64,000 nt of DNA. It comes from CAIQQQ01 sp040399685 (lineage in GTDB: Bacteria; Pseudomonadota; Alphaproteobacteria; Acetobacterales; Acetobacteraceae). Below, in pieces: positions 25,711 through 34,718 of the stretch. A model generated the notes under the pieces. The model made no database searches and was not told the origin of the DNA. It saw only the letters and a list, made by a program, of their open reading frames with translations. Made by a program: the position numbers and the translations under genes. The stretch spans positions 1 to 64,000 of the forward strand of contig JBBART010000007.1 in the NCBI GenBank assembly GCA_040399685.1. Direction: 5' to 3'. Each line of letters opens with the position of its first letter. Within the stretch, counting starts at the first letter, position 1.

Positions 25711-26417
25711 AACCCGAGATAGGCCGACTTCAACCGTGGATCGCGCGACAACTCCCCGACCGGACCAGACAGGGCGATGGTGCCGTGTTCGATCACATAG
25801 GCGCGGCTGGCGAGTGCCAAGGACTGCATCACGTTCTGTTCCACCAGCAGGATGGACAGCCCGTCGGCATGCAGCCGTGCGATCAGGGTGAACAATTCCT
25901 CCACCAGCAACGGCGACAGGCCCAAAGAAGGTTCGTCGAGGATCAGCAGGCGCGGCTTGGCCATTAGACCGCGACCGATTGCCAGCATCTGCTGCTCGCC
26001 GCCGCTCATGGAGCCGGCCAGTTGGCGGAGGCGTTGGCGCAGGCGGGGGAAGATCTCCAGCACCTGCTCATACGTCTCGCGGCGTTCGCCGCGGCCGCGC
26101 AGATAGGCGCCGAGCTTGAGATTTTCGGCCACCGTCAGGTTCGGGAAAACCCGCCGCCCCTCCGGTACATGCACCAGGCCTTGGGACACGATGTCGGCGT
26201 GATCCAGGCCCGTGATGTCCTGGCCAGCGAAATGAATGCTGCCCCGGCGTGGCAACAGGCCCGATAATGCCCGGTTGAGCGTGGTCTTGCCGGCGCCGTT
26301 GGAGCCGAGCACGGCCACGATCTCGCCCTCGGCCACGTGCAGGTCCAGGCCGTGCAGAACCTCGAACAGGCCATAGCCGGTGGACAGCGCACGCACGTCG
26401 AGAAGGTGTTCAGCCAT
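25707..26417 (-). CDS. Branched-chain-type ABC transporter ATPase, LivF-like
   Basis: This 236-residue ATPase has Walker A GSNGAGKTT, signature MSGGEQQMLAIGRGLM and Walker B LLILDEPSLGLSP, the hallmarks of LivF. It overlaps the end of the LivG-like gene by 8 bp and is the last gene of the leftward operon starting at 31543. Confidence 0.9.
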   Translation of the reverse strand: MAEHLLDVRALSTGYGLFEVLHGLDLHVAEGEIVAVLGSNGAGKTTLNRALSGLLPRRGSIHFAGQDITGLDHADIVSQGLVHVPEGRRVFPNLTVAENLKLGAYLRGRGERRETYEQVLEIFPRLRQRLRQLAGSMSGGEQQMLAIGRGLMAKPRLLILDEPSLGLSPLLVEELFTLIARLHADGLSILLVEQNVMQSLALASRAYVIEHGTIALSGPVGELSRDPRLKSAYLGF

Positions 26418-27141
26418 GGGTCATCCGATGTGCGGCGCCGTGTCCGAGATAGGCCTCGATCACCCGGGCATCGCTGGCGATGGTGCGGGCGGTGCCTTCG
26501 GCGATCATGTGGCCCTCGGCCAGAACGTAGACATGGTCTGCAAGGGCGGCCACGGCCTGCATCAGGTGCTCGATCAGCAGGATGGTCAGGCCGCCTTCGC
26601 GCAGGCCCTTGATGAGGTCGATGATCGCCACAACCTCGGTGGGGTTGAGGCCGGCCATCACCTCGTCCAGCAGCAGCAGTTTCGGCTCGGTGGCCAAGGC
26701 GCGGGCCAGTTCCAGGCGCTTGCGGCCGGAGACGGTCAGAGATGAGGCCGGGCGGTCGAGGAAGGCGCCGAGGCCGAGATGCGTGCCGATCTCGCGGGCG
26801 CGGTGCATGGCCTCGTCCGCATGGGACAGCCGGAGGAACGCGCCGACGCGGATGTTCTCGGCCACGGTCAGCCCCGCGAAAGGCTGGGTGATCTGGAAGG
26901 TGCGCACCATGCCGGCCTGGGAGATCCGTTCGGCCGGCCAGCCGGAAATGTCCTTGCCGTCGAGGCGAACCACGCCGGAATCCGGCCGCACGAAGCCTGC
27001 GATCATGGCAAAGGTGGTGGTTTTGCCGGCGCCGTTCGGGCCGATCAGCGCGGTGATGCGGCCGCGTGGCACCAGCAGGGAAACGTCGTCCACCGCGAGC
27101 AATCCGCCGAAGCGGCGTGTGAGGCCTGAGACTTCAAGCAC
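26410..27141 (-). CDS. Branched-chain-type ABC transporter ATPase, LivG-like
   Basis: This 243-residue ATPase has Walker A GPNGAGKTT and Walker B LLLLDEVMAGLNP. The signature is the slightly divergent VSGRKRLELARALA. The start is taken as GTG at 27141, because AGGAGG sits 5 bp upstream of it; the only earlier start in frame is a TTG. This gives an 8-bp overlap with the LivM-like gene. Confidence 0.88.
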   Translation of the reverse strand: MLEVSGLTRRFGGLLAVDDVSLLVPRGRITALIGPNGAGKTTTFAMIAGFVRPDSGVVRLDGKDISGWPAERISQAGMVRTFQITQPFAGLTVAENIRVGAFLRLSHADEAMHRAREIGTHLGLGAFLDRPASSLTVSGRKRLELARALATEPKLLLLDEVMAGLNPTEVVAIIDLIKGLREGGLTILLIEHLMQAVAALADHVYVLAEGHMIAEGTARTIASDARVIEAYLGHGAAHRMTHG

Positions 27142-28063
27142 GCGCGCGCCTCCTGATACGGGCAAGGCCGCCGGGCAACACCGCCACGATCACCAACAGC
27201 ACAACGCCGTACAGCATCGGCGCGAACCCAGGCGTTTCGATATAGGTGCGCGTGGTGTCGGCGATCAGATGCAGCACGATGGCACCCAGGATCGGCCCGG
27301 CCACTGTGCCGGCACCGCCGACCATGGCCACCAGCAACATCTCCACGCTGCGCTCCGGCGAAAAGGCGATGTTGGGATCAAGATACAGGCTCGTTTGCAC
27401 ATACAGCACGCCGGCCAGGGCGGTCAGCCCGCCGGACAGCGCCAGCGCCAGCGCCTTGGTGCGCACCACCCGCACGCCCAAGGCCCGTGCTGCGTCTTCG
27501 TTCTCGCGCACCGCCATCAGCTGCGCGCCGAAGCGGCCCTTGGTCAGCCGCCATGCCGCGAAGGTGGCGATGGCCAGCAGCGTCAGGGTGATGGCGTAGG
27601 ACACGCGACGGTCGGTGAACTGGAAATGGGCAAGCCCCGGCTGCAACTTCACGAACAGGCCCGAGCCGCCGCCGGTGAAATCCAGGCTGGTGGCGAGAAT
27701 GCGGAAGCCCTCGGCGAAGGCCAGCGTCACCAGCGCGAAATAGCTGCCGCGCAACCCGGCGCGGAAGACGCAGAACCCGATCACGCCACCGGCCGCAGCG
27801 CCCAGAAGTGCTGCGGCAGGCAGGCCGATCCATGGATTCCAGCCCAACTTCGTCTGCAGGATCGCGGCGGCGTATGCCCCCAGTCCGAAGAACGCCGCGT
27901 GGCCGAAACTGGTCAGCCCGCCAAAGCCGCCGGCGATGTTCCACGCCTGCCCCAGCACCGCCGACAGAGCGGTGAGCGTGGCGAGGTTGAGCAGGAACGA
28001 CGAGCCGGAGGCGAACGGCAGCAGCGCCACCAGCACGATGGCGGCCAGCAACAGGCGGTTCAT
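27134..28063 (-). CDS. Branched-chain-type ABC transporter permease, LivM-like
   Basis: This 309-residue permease has a long run of membrane segments and the LivM blocks WNIAGGFGGLTSFGHAAFFG and AVRENEDAARALGV. It starts in the stop of the LivH-like gene (ATGA overlap). Together with LivH it forms the channel for an amino acid, amide or aromatic/dicarboxylic acid. Confidence 0.9.
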   Translation of the reverse strand: MNRLLLAAIVLVALLPFASGSSFLLNLATLTALSAVLGQAWNIAGGFGGLTSFGHAAFFGLGAYAAAILQTKLGWNPWIGLPAAALLGAAAGGVIGFCVFRAGLRGSYFALVTLAFAEGFRILATSLDFTGGGSGLFVKLQPGLAHFQFTDRRVSYAITLTLLAIATFAAWRLTKGRFGAQLMAVRENEDAARALGVRVVRTKALALALSGGLTALAGVLYVQTSLYLDPNIAFSPERSVEMLLVAMVGGAGTVAGPILGAIVLHLIADTTRTYIETPGFAPMLYGVVLLVIVAVLPGGLARIRRRARA

Positions 28064-28923
28064 CGTCTTGCCCCAAACAGGCCAGTCGGCCGCAGCAGCA
28101 GGATGGCGATGAACACCAGCGGCACGCAGATCGGCCCCAGACTCTCGCCCAGATACAGCCCGCCGACATTCTCGGTGATGCCCACCAGAAGTCCGCCCAC
28201 CACGGCACCCGGAAAGCTGCCCATGCCGCCCAGCACCACCACGGTGAACGCGGTCAGCACGAACACATGGCCCACCTGCGGGCTGACGTAGAAACTCGGC
28301 AGCAACAGGCACCCGGCCGCCCCCAGGCAGGCGGTGCCGATGGCGTAGGCAAGCGCGAAGATGCGTCCTGGCCGAATGCCGACCAGCCGTGCGCCTTCGG
28401 GTTCGTGTGCTACGGCGCGAATGGCGCGGCCGGTGTCGGTCAGCGCCATGAACGCCCACAGGCATGCCGCCAGCAGCATGGCGCAGGCAAACGCGATCAG
28501 CTTGGCCATGGGCAGAAGCAACGGGCCCATCTGGATCATTTCGAAGGAATAGGCGGTCTCGATGGTGCGGGTGTCGCCGGTGAACAGCACCAGCGCCGCG
28601 TTGTCGAGCACCACGGCAATGCCCAGCGTGGCCAGCAGGATGCCTTCGTCGCGTCCCCGCCCGACGCGGTGGATGACCTGGCTGTAGAGCACCCAGCCAA
28701 TCGCGAACATCGCCATCGTCAGCAGCGGCAGGGCGGCCAGCGGGTCCAGCCCCAGGCGGGCGGACAGGAACCAGGCGCCGAACATCGCCACCATCAGCAG
28801 CGAGCCATGCGCGAAATTGACGATGTGGAGCACGCCGTAGATCAGCGTCAGCCCCAGCGCCACCAGCGCGTAGACGCCACCGGTGAGCAGACCGCCCACC
28901 ACGGATGCCAGCAACAATTCCAT
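28060..28923 (-). CDS. Branched-chain-type ABC transporter permease, LivH-like
   Basis: This 287-residue permease has the diagnostic N-terminal GGVYALVALGLTLIYGVLHI and NFAHGSL blocks and the GMGSFPGAVVGGLLVG loop. It shares one base with the stop of the flavoprotein gene (TGATG) and 4 bp with LivM, so the operon is translationally coupled throughout. Confidence 0.9.
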   Translation of the reverse strand: MELLLASVVGGLLTGGVYALVALGLTLIYGVLHIVNFAHGSLLMVAMFGAWFLSARLGLDPLAALPLLTMAMFAIGWVLYSQVIHRVGRGRDEGILLATLGIAVVLDNAALVLFTGDTRTIETAYSFEMIQMGPLLLPMAKLIAFACAMLLAACLWAFMALTDTGRAIRAVAHEPEGARLVGIRPGRIFALAYAIGTACLGAAGCLLLPSFYVSPQVGHVFVLTAFTVVVLGGMGSFPGAVVGGLLVGITENVGGLYLGESLGPICVPLVFIAILLLRPTGLFGARR

Positions 28924-30317
28924 CAGCCGGCCATCCTTGCGGCAGACACGCCGGCAAGGCGGCCGAGAGCCACCGCCGTCAGCAGGCCGTTGCCAGACAG
29001 GTAGCCGGACAGCTCCGGGCCGGACACGCCGCGCGCGGCGCCGCCAGCGGCGAACACATTGGCGAGCAGGCTGCCATCCGGGCGCATCACCTGGGCATCA
29101 TCGTTCACCACCAGTCCGCCCTGGGTGTGGAAAAGTGCGCCGGTCACGCGCACGGCATAGAACGGCGCCTCCAACGGCGGCGTCATGAAGTGGCGGCCAA
29201 ATGCATCGGTGTCCTGATTTTCGGCCAGCATCTGGGCCGTGGCGATACTGGTGGCCAAAGCGTGTTCCGGCAGGCCGCACGCGACGGCGAGCGCCTCCGG
29301 CGTGTCACCCGCACGAACGGCGCCAGCCGCGAAGGCAGCGCGGTAATCGTCAAAGCCCAGGCCCAGCGCATGGAGTTTCGCGTCATAGATATCGAACGCA
29401 ATGCCGCCGGGTTGACCTAGTACTGCCAGCGCCGCTTCGGAATAGCCTTCGTGTTCGTTCCAGAACCGCACGCCGTCACGATTAACCTGAATGCCGCCCT
29501 CCATCAGCAGTGCCCAGGTGATCAGCGCGCCATGCGGATGGGCCACCGAGCCATGGCCCTGGCACGCACCGAGATCAAGCGCCTCGGCGCCCATCGCCCA
29601 GCCCCAGCGCAATGCGTCGCCCTGGTTGCCGGCGTGGCCAAAATACGGGGCATCGGCCATGGCGGGAATATGCTCGCGCACGAGATCGGCAGCGCCGCCA
29701 TAGCCGTTGCAGGCGAGCACCAGAGCGGCACAGCCGATATCCTCGCTGGCACCATCGGGACGGACGATGCGCACGCCACGCACCGCGCCGTTCTCGGCAA
29801 ACAACGAGACGACATGGGCATCCGTCAGAATCTCAACACCGGCTTTTTCCGCCGCTTCCAGCAGACGCGCCTGCAAGGCAACGCCGGTGCGCTCGGGCAC
29901 GGCGTGCATCCGCAGGCGGGACTGGCCGGGATAGAGGAAGCCTTGCAGCACTTCGAACGCGATGCCGTGCGCATCGGCAAGCCATTCCAGCGCGGGGCCA
30001 ATGGCGGTCGATACGCGCAACGCCTCATGCGGGTCCGCACGATCATGGGTTTTGGCCACGATGTCCGCCGCCTGCATCTCCGGCGTGTCATCCATCCCCG
30101 CCGCACGCTGCCAGCGCGTGCCGGCAGCGGGGATGAAGCCGGATGACAACGCCGTCGAACCGGTGGGCAGGTGATCGCGTTCCAACACCAACACATCCAT
30201 GCCGGAATCCCGCGCCGCCAGTGCGGCAACCAAGCCGGCCGCACCACCACCGATCACCACGACCGGCATCGACATTTCGGCCCGCATCTCGGCGGGTGAC
30301 AGAATGGGCATCGTCAT
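28923..30317 (-). CDS. FAD-dependent dehydrogenase (fumarate reductase/KSDH-like flavoprotein)
   Basis: This 464-residue flavoprotein has an N-terminal dinucleotide-binding motif VVVIGGGAAGLVAALAARDSG followed by an acidic ERD end. The FAD-binding C-terminus reads NVFAAGGAARGVSGP. It belongs to the FAD_binding_2 group that includes fumarate reductase-like proteins, 3-ketosteroid dehydrogenases and tricarballylate dehydrogenase TcuA. It sits between the Liv-type binding protein and LivH, so it most likely oxidises or reduces the imported compound. A second ATG at 30275 is possible, because the Rossmann motif starts right after it. Substrate unknown. Confidence 0.82.
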   Translation of the reverse strand: MTMPILSPAEMRAEMSMPVVVIGGGAAGLVAALAARDSGMDVLVLERDHLPTGSTALSSGFIPAAGTRWQRAAGMDDTPEMQAADIVAKTHDRADPHEALRVSTAIGPALEWLADAHGIAFEVLQGFLYPGQSRLRMHAVPERTGVALQARLLEAAEKAGVEILTDAHVVSLFAENGAVRGVRIVRPDGASEDIGCAALVLACNGYGGAADLVREHIPAMADAPYFGHAGNQGDALRWGWAMGAEALDLGACQGHGSVAHPHGALITWALLMEGGIQVNRDGVRFWNEHEGYSEAALAVLGQPGGIAFDIYDAKLHALGLGFDDYRAAFAAGAVRAGDTPEALAVACGLPEHALATSIATAQMLAENQDTDAFGRHFMTPPLEAPFYAVRVTGALFHTQGGLVVNDDAQVMRPDGSLLANVFAAGGAARGVSGPELSGYLSGNGLLTAVALGRLAGVSAARMAG

Positions 30318-30328
30318 GCTGGCTGGGA

Positions 30329-31543
30329 TCAGGCTTTCGGGCGGGGGAACAGCGGCTTGGCGTCGGCGAATTCGGCCGGCCAGATCACCTTGATGTCCTG
30401 ATCCTGGATCTGCAGGCCAAGCCCGCGCGCGCCCTGGTTCTGGCCGTTGACGAACTTCGTCGGGCCGTATGGCAGCCAATGCTCGGCGAATGTGCTGGCG
30501 GAGAAGGCTTCGATCACCTTGGCCGGATCGGCGCTGCCGGCGCGCTCGATGGCATCGGCCATCACGCGGACGGCGAAATAGCCGAACAGCACTTCCCAGC
30601 CGAACACCTTGCCCGAACCCTCGATGCGCTTGCGGAAGGCCACCGCGCGCGGGTCGGCCGGGTTGTGCCAGTGGTTGAAGTCGATCATCGCCTGGCTGGC
30701 CGCGGGTTGGTCGCGTGCGAAGGGCAGGTTGAAGCCGCCGCCGGACACGGAATAGGCAGCGACCAGATTGACCTTCTGTTGCGCCAGCGTGCGCAGCAGA
30801 AGCTGGTATTCGTTCGGATAATCGGTGAGCAGCAGAATATCCGGCGCTGCTGCCTTGATGCGCAGCGCGATGTTGGTGAAATCGCGCGTCGGCGTGGCAT
30901 GGCCCATGATCTCGCGCACTTCCAGCCCGATGGCGCCCAGCCGGGCCGCCAGCAGCTTGGCGGTGGTGGCGCCGAACTCGCTGTCTTCATGCACGATGAC
31001 GGCGGTTTTGGCGGGCGAGCCGGCCGCCTTGTTCAGCGAATCCAGGCAGGCGATGGCCTGGTCGGTGATGGGCGTGTTGGCCGGGAAGAAGCGGAACACG
31101 TTGCCCAGGCCGCGCGCGGTGATGCTGTCGGCGATGCCGCTGTCGATGGAGAACGGGATGTTGTATTTCGCGGCGGTCGTCGTCGCGGCCAGGGCGAGGT
31201 TGCTGGCGTAGCAGCCGGTGATGCCGACCACCTTGGCCTCAGCCATCTGATCGACCAGGGCGGACGCGATCTCGGGCTTGCCCTGCGCGTCACCGACCAT
31301 GGCTTCAAGCTTCACGCCGCCGAGGGACTTGATGCCGCCAGCCGCGTTGATGTCATCGATCGCCGTGGTCCCGCCCAGCCGGCACTGGGTGCCGCCAAAC
31401 GCCAGCGGCCCCGTGACCGGGTGGATCATGCCAATCTTGAGCGCTGCAGGCTGGGCCCGCAGGATGGACGGAGCCGCCAATGTGGCAGCGCCCGTGGCAA
31501 GCGCCAGGCGTCGGGTGATCCCGCGTGTGCGATCGTCGGCCAT
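30329..31543 (-). CDS. Branched-chain-type ABC transporter substrate-binding protein
   Basis: This 404-residue type-1 periplasmic binding protein (Peripla_BP_6/LivK-like) has a twin-arginine-like signal (TRRLALATGAATLAAPSIL) and the opening LKIGMIHPVTGPLAFGG block. It is the first gene of the six-gene leftward operon: binding protein, flavoprotein, LivH, LivM, LivG, LivF. Relatives bind amino acids, amides, urea or aromatic acids. The embedded flavoprotein suggests a non-amino-acid ligand. Confidence 0.9.
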   Translation of the reverse strand: MADDRTRGITRRLALATGAATLAAPSILRAQPAALKIGMIHPVTGPLAFGGTQCRLGGTTAIDDINAAGGIKSLGGVKLEAMVGDAQGKPEIASALVDQMAEAKVVGITGCYASNLALAATTTAAKYNIPFSIDSGIADSITARGLGNVFRFFPANTPITDQAIACLDSLNKAAGSPAKTAVIVHEDSEFGATTAKLLAARLGAIGLEVREIMGHATPTRDFTNIALRIKAAAPDILLLTDYPNEYQLLLRTLAQQKVNLVAAYSVSGGGFNLPFARDQPAASQAMIDFNHWHNPADPRAVAFRKRIEGSGKVFGWEVLFGYFAVRVMADAIERAGSADPAKVIEAFSASTFAEHWLPYGPTKFVNGQNQGARGLGLQIQDQDIKVIWPAEFADAKPLFPRPKA

Positions 31544-31606
31544 CCTGATGCTCCGTAAGTTGTTATACGATGCAGACAGATTGGCACGGGATTTTCAGAC
31601 CTGCAA

Positions 31607-34600
31607 TCAGTCGTTGCCGACTGATTGCACCTGTTTTCCTGCCGGATAGACAACCGGCCTGGCTTGCTTGCCCCGCAGCAGGCGCATCAGCAGGTTGGAC
31701 AGATCGTCCATCGCGATGTGAAACGCCGGCACGAACAGCAGCGACAAGGCGGTGGACACGATCAGCCCGCCGATCACCGCCACCGCCATCGGCGCGCGGA
31801 ATTCGCTGCCATCGCCCAGGCCCAGCGCGCTTGGCACCATGCCGGCCACCATGGCGATGGTGGTCATGACAATCGGCCGCGCCCGCTTGCGACCGGCATC
31901 GAGAATGGCGGTGATGCGGTCAACCCCACGCGCCCGCTCCTCGATGGCGAAATCCACCAGCATGATGGCGTTCTTGGTCACGATGCCGAGCAGCATCAGA
32001 ATGCCGATCACCACCGGCAGCGAAATCGGATCGCCGGTCAGCACAAGGGCGCCGATGACGCCACCAAGGCACAGCGGCAACGACAGCAGGATCACCAGCG
32101 GCTGGAACACGCCGCCGAACAGCAGCACCAGCACCGCCAGCACCAGCATCAGCCCCGCCCCCATCGCCAGTGCGAAGCCGGAGAACACCTCGCCCATGAT
32201 CTCGGCGTCGCCGCCGTTCACCAGATGCACGCCGCCCGGCAGGTTCTTGACCTCGGGAGAGGCATAGATGCGGTCCAGCGCCTCGCCGAGCGCCAGCTTT
32301 CTGTCCAGATCGGCCCCCAGCACCACGCGACGGCGGCGGTCGTACCGCTCGATCGAGGATGGCCCGCTGCCATTGGTGATGTCAGCCACCGCCGAGATCG
32401 GCACAGCGAGGCCGGCGGCGTTGCTGACGGTCAGCGCCGCGATTTCGGCGGGGTCTTGCCGCAAGGTGTCGGCCATCTGCACACGAATCGGGATCAGCCG
32501 GTCGCCCACCCGCAACTTGGCGAGATTGGCGGAAATATCGCCGATGGTGGCCACACGGATGGCCTGGGAGATCGCATCGGTGGACACGCCCAGCCGCCCC
32601 GCTTCCGGCCCGCGTGGCACAACGCGCAGTTCGGGGCGCATCACGCCGGCATTCGCTGCCACGTTGGAAAAGCCGGGCATGCGGCGCATGGCGCCCTCGA
32701 CCGCCGCCACGCCGCGCTCCAACGCCACCGGATCGTCCCCGCTCATCGTGACAGCCAATTCCCGCTCGCCGCGTTCATTGACGTACCAGCCGCGCAGATC
32801 GGCCACGCCCGCAAGGCGCTGGGACAGTTCTGCCTCAACCTGCTTTTGCGATCGCCGGCGGTCGCCGCGTGGGGTGAGATTGACCGTCATAGTGGCCTTG
32901 CGCACCTCCGCCCCCTGCCCTGTCGGCGTGGCGCCGCCGACAACATAGACGGCGGCAACCTCGGGGATCTGGCGGGCCACCATCGCGGCTTCGTCGGTCT
33001 TGGCGCGCGTGACGTCCAGCGTGGCGCCCGGCGGCAGTTCCAACCACAGCACGATGCGGCTGCGATCCTGCGGCGGCAGAAACCCGGTGGGCAACAGCGT
33101 GGTGGACGCCAACGACAACCCGAACAGCACGATGCCGGCCAGCATGGTGCGTTTGGGGGCGCGGATGGTCATGCGCAGCACCCGCACATAGGCGCGCATC
33201 ATCCAGCCATCCGGCGCTTCCTCGGCATGGGCCGGATGGGGCTTGAGCAGATAGGCAGCGGCCAATGGCGTGATAAGGCGCGCCACCATCAACGACACGA
33301 GCACGGCGGCAGCCACCGTGAGGCCGAACTGTTTAAAATACTGGCCCGGGATGCCGCCCATGAAACTCACGGGCGCGAACACCGCCACGATGGTGAGCGT
33401 GATGGCCACCACCGCTAGGCCGATTTCATCCGCCGCCTCGATGGCCGCATCGAACGGCTTCTTGCCCATGCGGATGTGGCGGACGATGTTTTCCACCTCC
33501 ACGATGGCGTCATCCACCAGAATGCCCGTGACCAGCGTGATGGCCAGCAGGCTGATGAAGTTCAACGAGAACCCCATCGCCTGCATCGCCGCGAAGGCCG
33601 GGATGATCGACAGCGGAATGGCGATGGCGGCCAGCAACGTGGCCCGCCAGTCGCGCAGGAACAAAAACACCACCACTACCGCCAGCAACGCGCCCTCGAT
33701 CAGCGAGTGCATCGCCGACAGATAGCCGCCGCGGCTGATGCGCACGCCGTCATCGATCAGGCGGTAGGCGACATCCGGGTTCTGTTTCGAAATCTCTGCA
33801 AGCTTGGCGGTGACGCGATCGGCCACGTCCACCTCGCTGGCGTTCTTGCTGCGGAAGATCGCAAACGTCACCACCGGCTGATTGCCGTCGATGCGGGCGA
33901 ACCCGATCGGGTCTTCGTAGAAATCCGCCACCGTGCCGAGATCGGACAGCATCGTCTCCCGCCCGCCCGGCAGCACGATGCGGGTACGCGCCAACTCGGC
34001 CACGGTGGAAGCGCCGCCCAAAGTGCGGATGGTCTGGCGCTGGCCGCCAAGATCGCCGCGCCCGCCGGCGAGGTCCACCGAGGTGGCGCGAAGCTGGGCA
34101 TTCACGTCCGCCGCTGACAGCCCCAGCCCGGCCAGTCGCGCCGGATCAAGCGTGACGCGGATCTCGCGCGACACGCCGCCGATGCGCCGCACCTGGCCGA
34201 CGCCGGACAAGCCCTGAAGACTGCGGATAGTGGTGTCATCGACGAACCAGGACAGGCCCTCCAGCGTCTTGCCGGGGGCGGAGACGGCGTAGGTGAGGAT
34301 TGCCTGTCCCACCACGTCGATCCGTTCGATCACGGGGTCTTCGATGCTGCGCGGCAGATCGGTGCGGATCTTGGCCACCGCGTCCTTCACGTCGTTCAAC
34401 GCGCGGTCGGTGCTGATCTCCAGGCGGAGTTCAACGCTGGTGACGGACAGGCCGTCGGTGACGGTGGAGGTGACGTGCTTCACACCCGTCACCGCCGCCA
34501 CGCTGTCCTCCACCTTCTTGGTCACCTGCGCCTCCAGCTCGGACGGCGCCGCCCCGCTCTGGGTGATGGTGACGGCGATGATCGGAATGTCCACGCTGGG

Positions 34601-34717
34601 CGCGTTGGTGATGGGGATCATCTTGAACGCCACCAGCCCCAAGGCCATCAGCACCGCGAACAGCACGAGGGCGGGGGTGGGGTTGCGCACCGAGGCGCCG
34701 GAGATCTTGAAGGCCAT
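31607..34717 (-). CDS. RND efflux transporter, inner-membrane pump (AcrB/MexF-like HAE1)
   Basis: This 1036-residue pump has the full RND architecture: two repeats of six membrane helices and two large periplasmic loops. The proton-relay acidic pair in TM4 is visible in GILVDDAIVEVENIVRH. The start is the ATG one base beyond the adaptor stop; a longer reading overlaps the adaptor gene. It is the last gene of a TetR-adaptor-pump operon. No outer-membrane TolC partner is encoded nearby, so one from elsewhere in the genome must be used. Confidence 0.92.
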   Translation of the reverse strand: MAFKISGASVRNPTPALVLFAVLMALGLVAFKMIPITNAPSVDIPIIAVTITQSGAAPSELEAQVTKKVEDSVAAVTGVKHVTSTVTDGLSVTSVELRLEISTDRALNDVKDAVAKIRTDLPRSIEDPVIERIDVVGQAILTYAVSAPGKTLEGLSWFVDDTTIRSLQGLSGVGQVRRIGGVSREIRVTLDPARLAGLGLSAADVNAQLRATSVDLAGGRGDLGGQRQTIRTLGGASTVAELARTRIVLPGGRETMLSDLGTVADFYEDPIGFARIDGNQPVVTFAIFRSKNASEVDVADRVTAKLAEISKQNPDVAYRLIDDGVRISRGGYLSAMHSLIEGALLAVVVVFLFLRDWRATLLAAIAIPLSIIPAFAAMQAMGFSLNFISLLAITLVTGILVDDAIVEVENIVRHIRMGKKPFDAAIEAADEIGLAVVAITLTIVAVFAPVSFMGGIPGQYFKQFGLTVAAAVLVSLMVARLITPLAAAYLLKPHPAHAEEAPDGWMMRAYVRVLRMTIRAPKRTMLAGIVLFGLSLASTTLLPTGFLPPQDRSRIVLWLELPPGATLDVTRAKTDEAAMVARQIPEVAAVYVVGGATPTGQGAEVRKATMTVNLTPRGDRRRSQKQVEAELSQRLAGVADLRGWYVNERGERELAVTMSGDDPVALERGVAAVEGAMRRMPGFSNVAANAGVMRPELRVVPRGPEAGRLGVSTDAISQAIRVATIGDISANLAKLRVGDRLIPIRVQMADTLRQDPAEIAALTVSNAAGLAVPISAVADITNGSGPSSIERYDRRRRVVLGADLDRKLALGEALDRIYASPEVKNLPGGVHLVNGGDAEIMGEVFSGFALAMGAGLMLVLAVLVLLFGGVFQPLVILLSLPLCLGGVIGALVLTGDPISLPVVIGILMLLGIVTKNAIMLVDFAIEERARGVDRITAILDAGRKRARPIVMTTIAMVAGMVPSALGLGDGSEFRAPMAVAVIGGLIVSTALSLLFVPAFHIAMDDLSNLLMRLLRGKQARPVVYPAGKQVQSVGND

Positions 34718-34718
34718 C

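Noticed and set aside
27142..27165. Upstream TTG start for the LivG-like protein
   Set aside because: The GTG at 27141 has AGGAGG at ideal spacing, and the extra residues are not family-like.
31625..33418. 597-codon frame opposite the RND pump
   Set aside because: Low-complexity His/Gln-rich translation, antisense to a clear AcrB-like pump.
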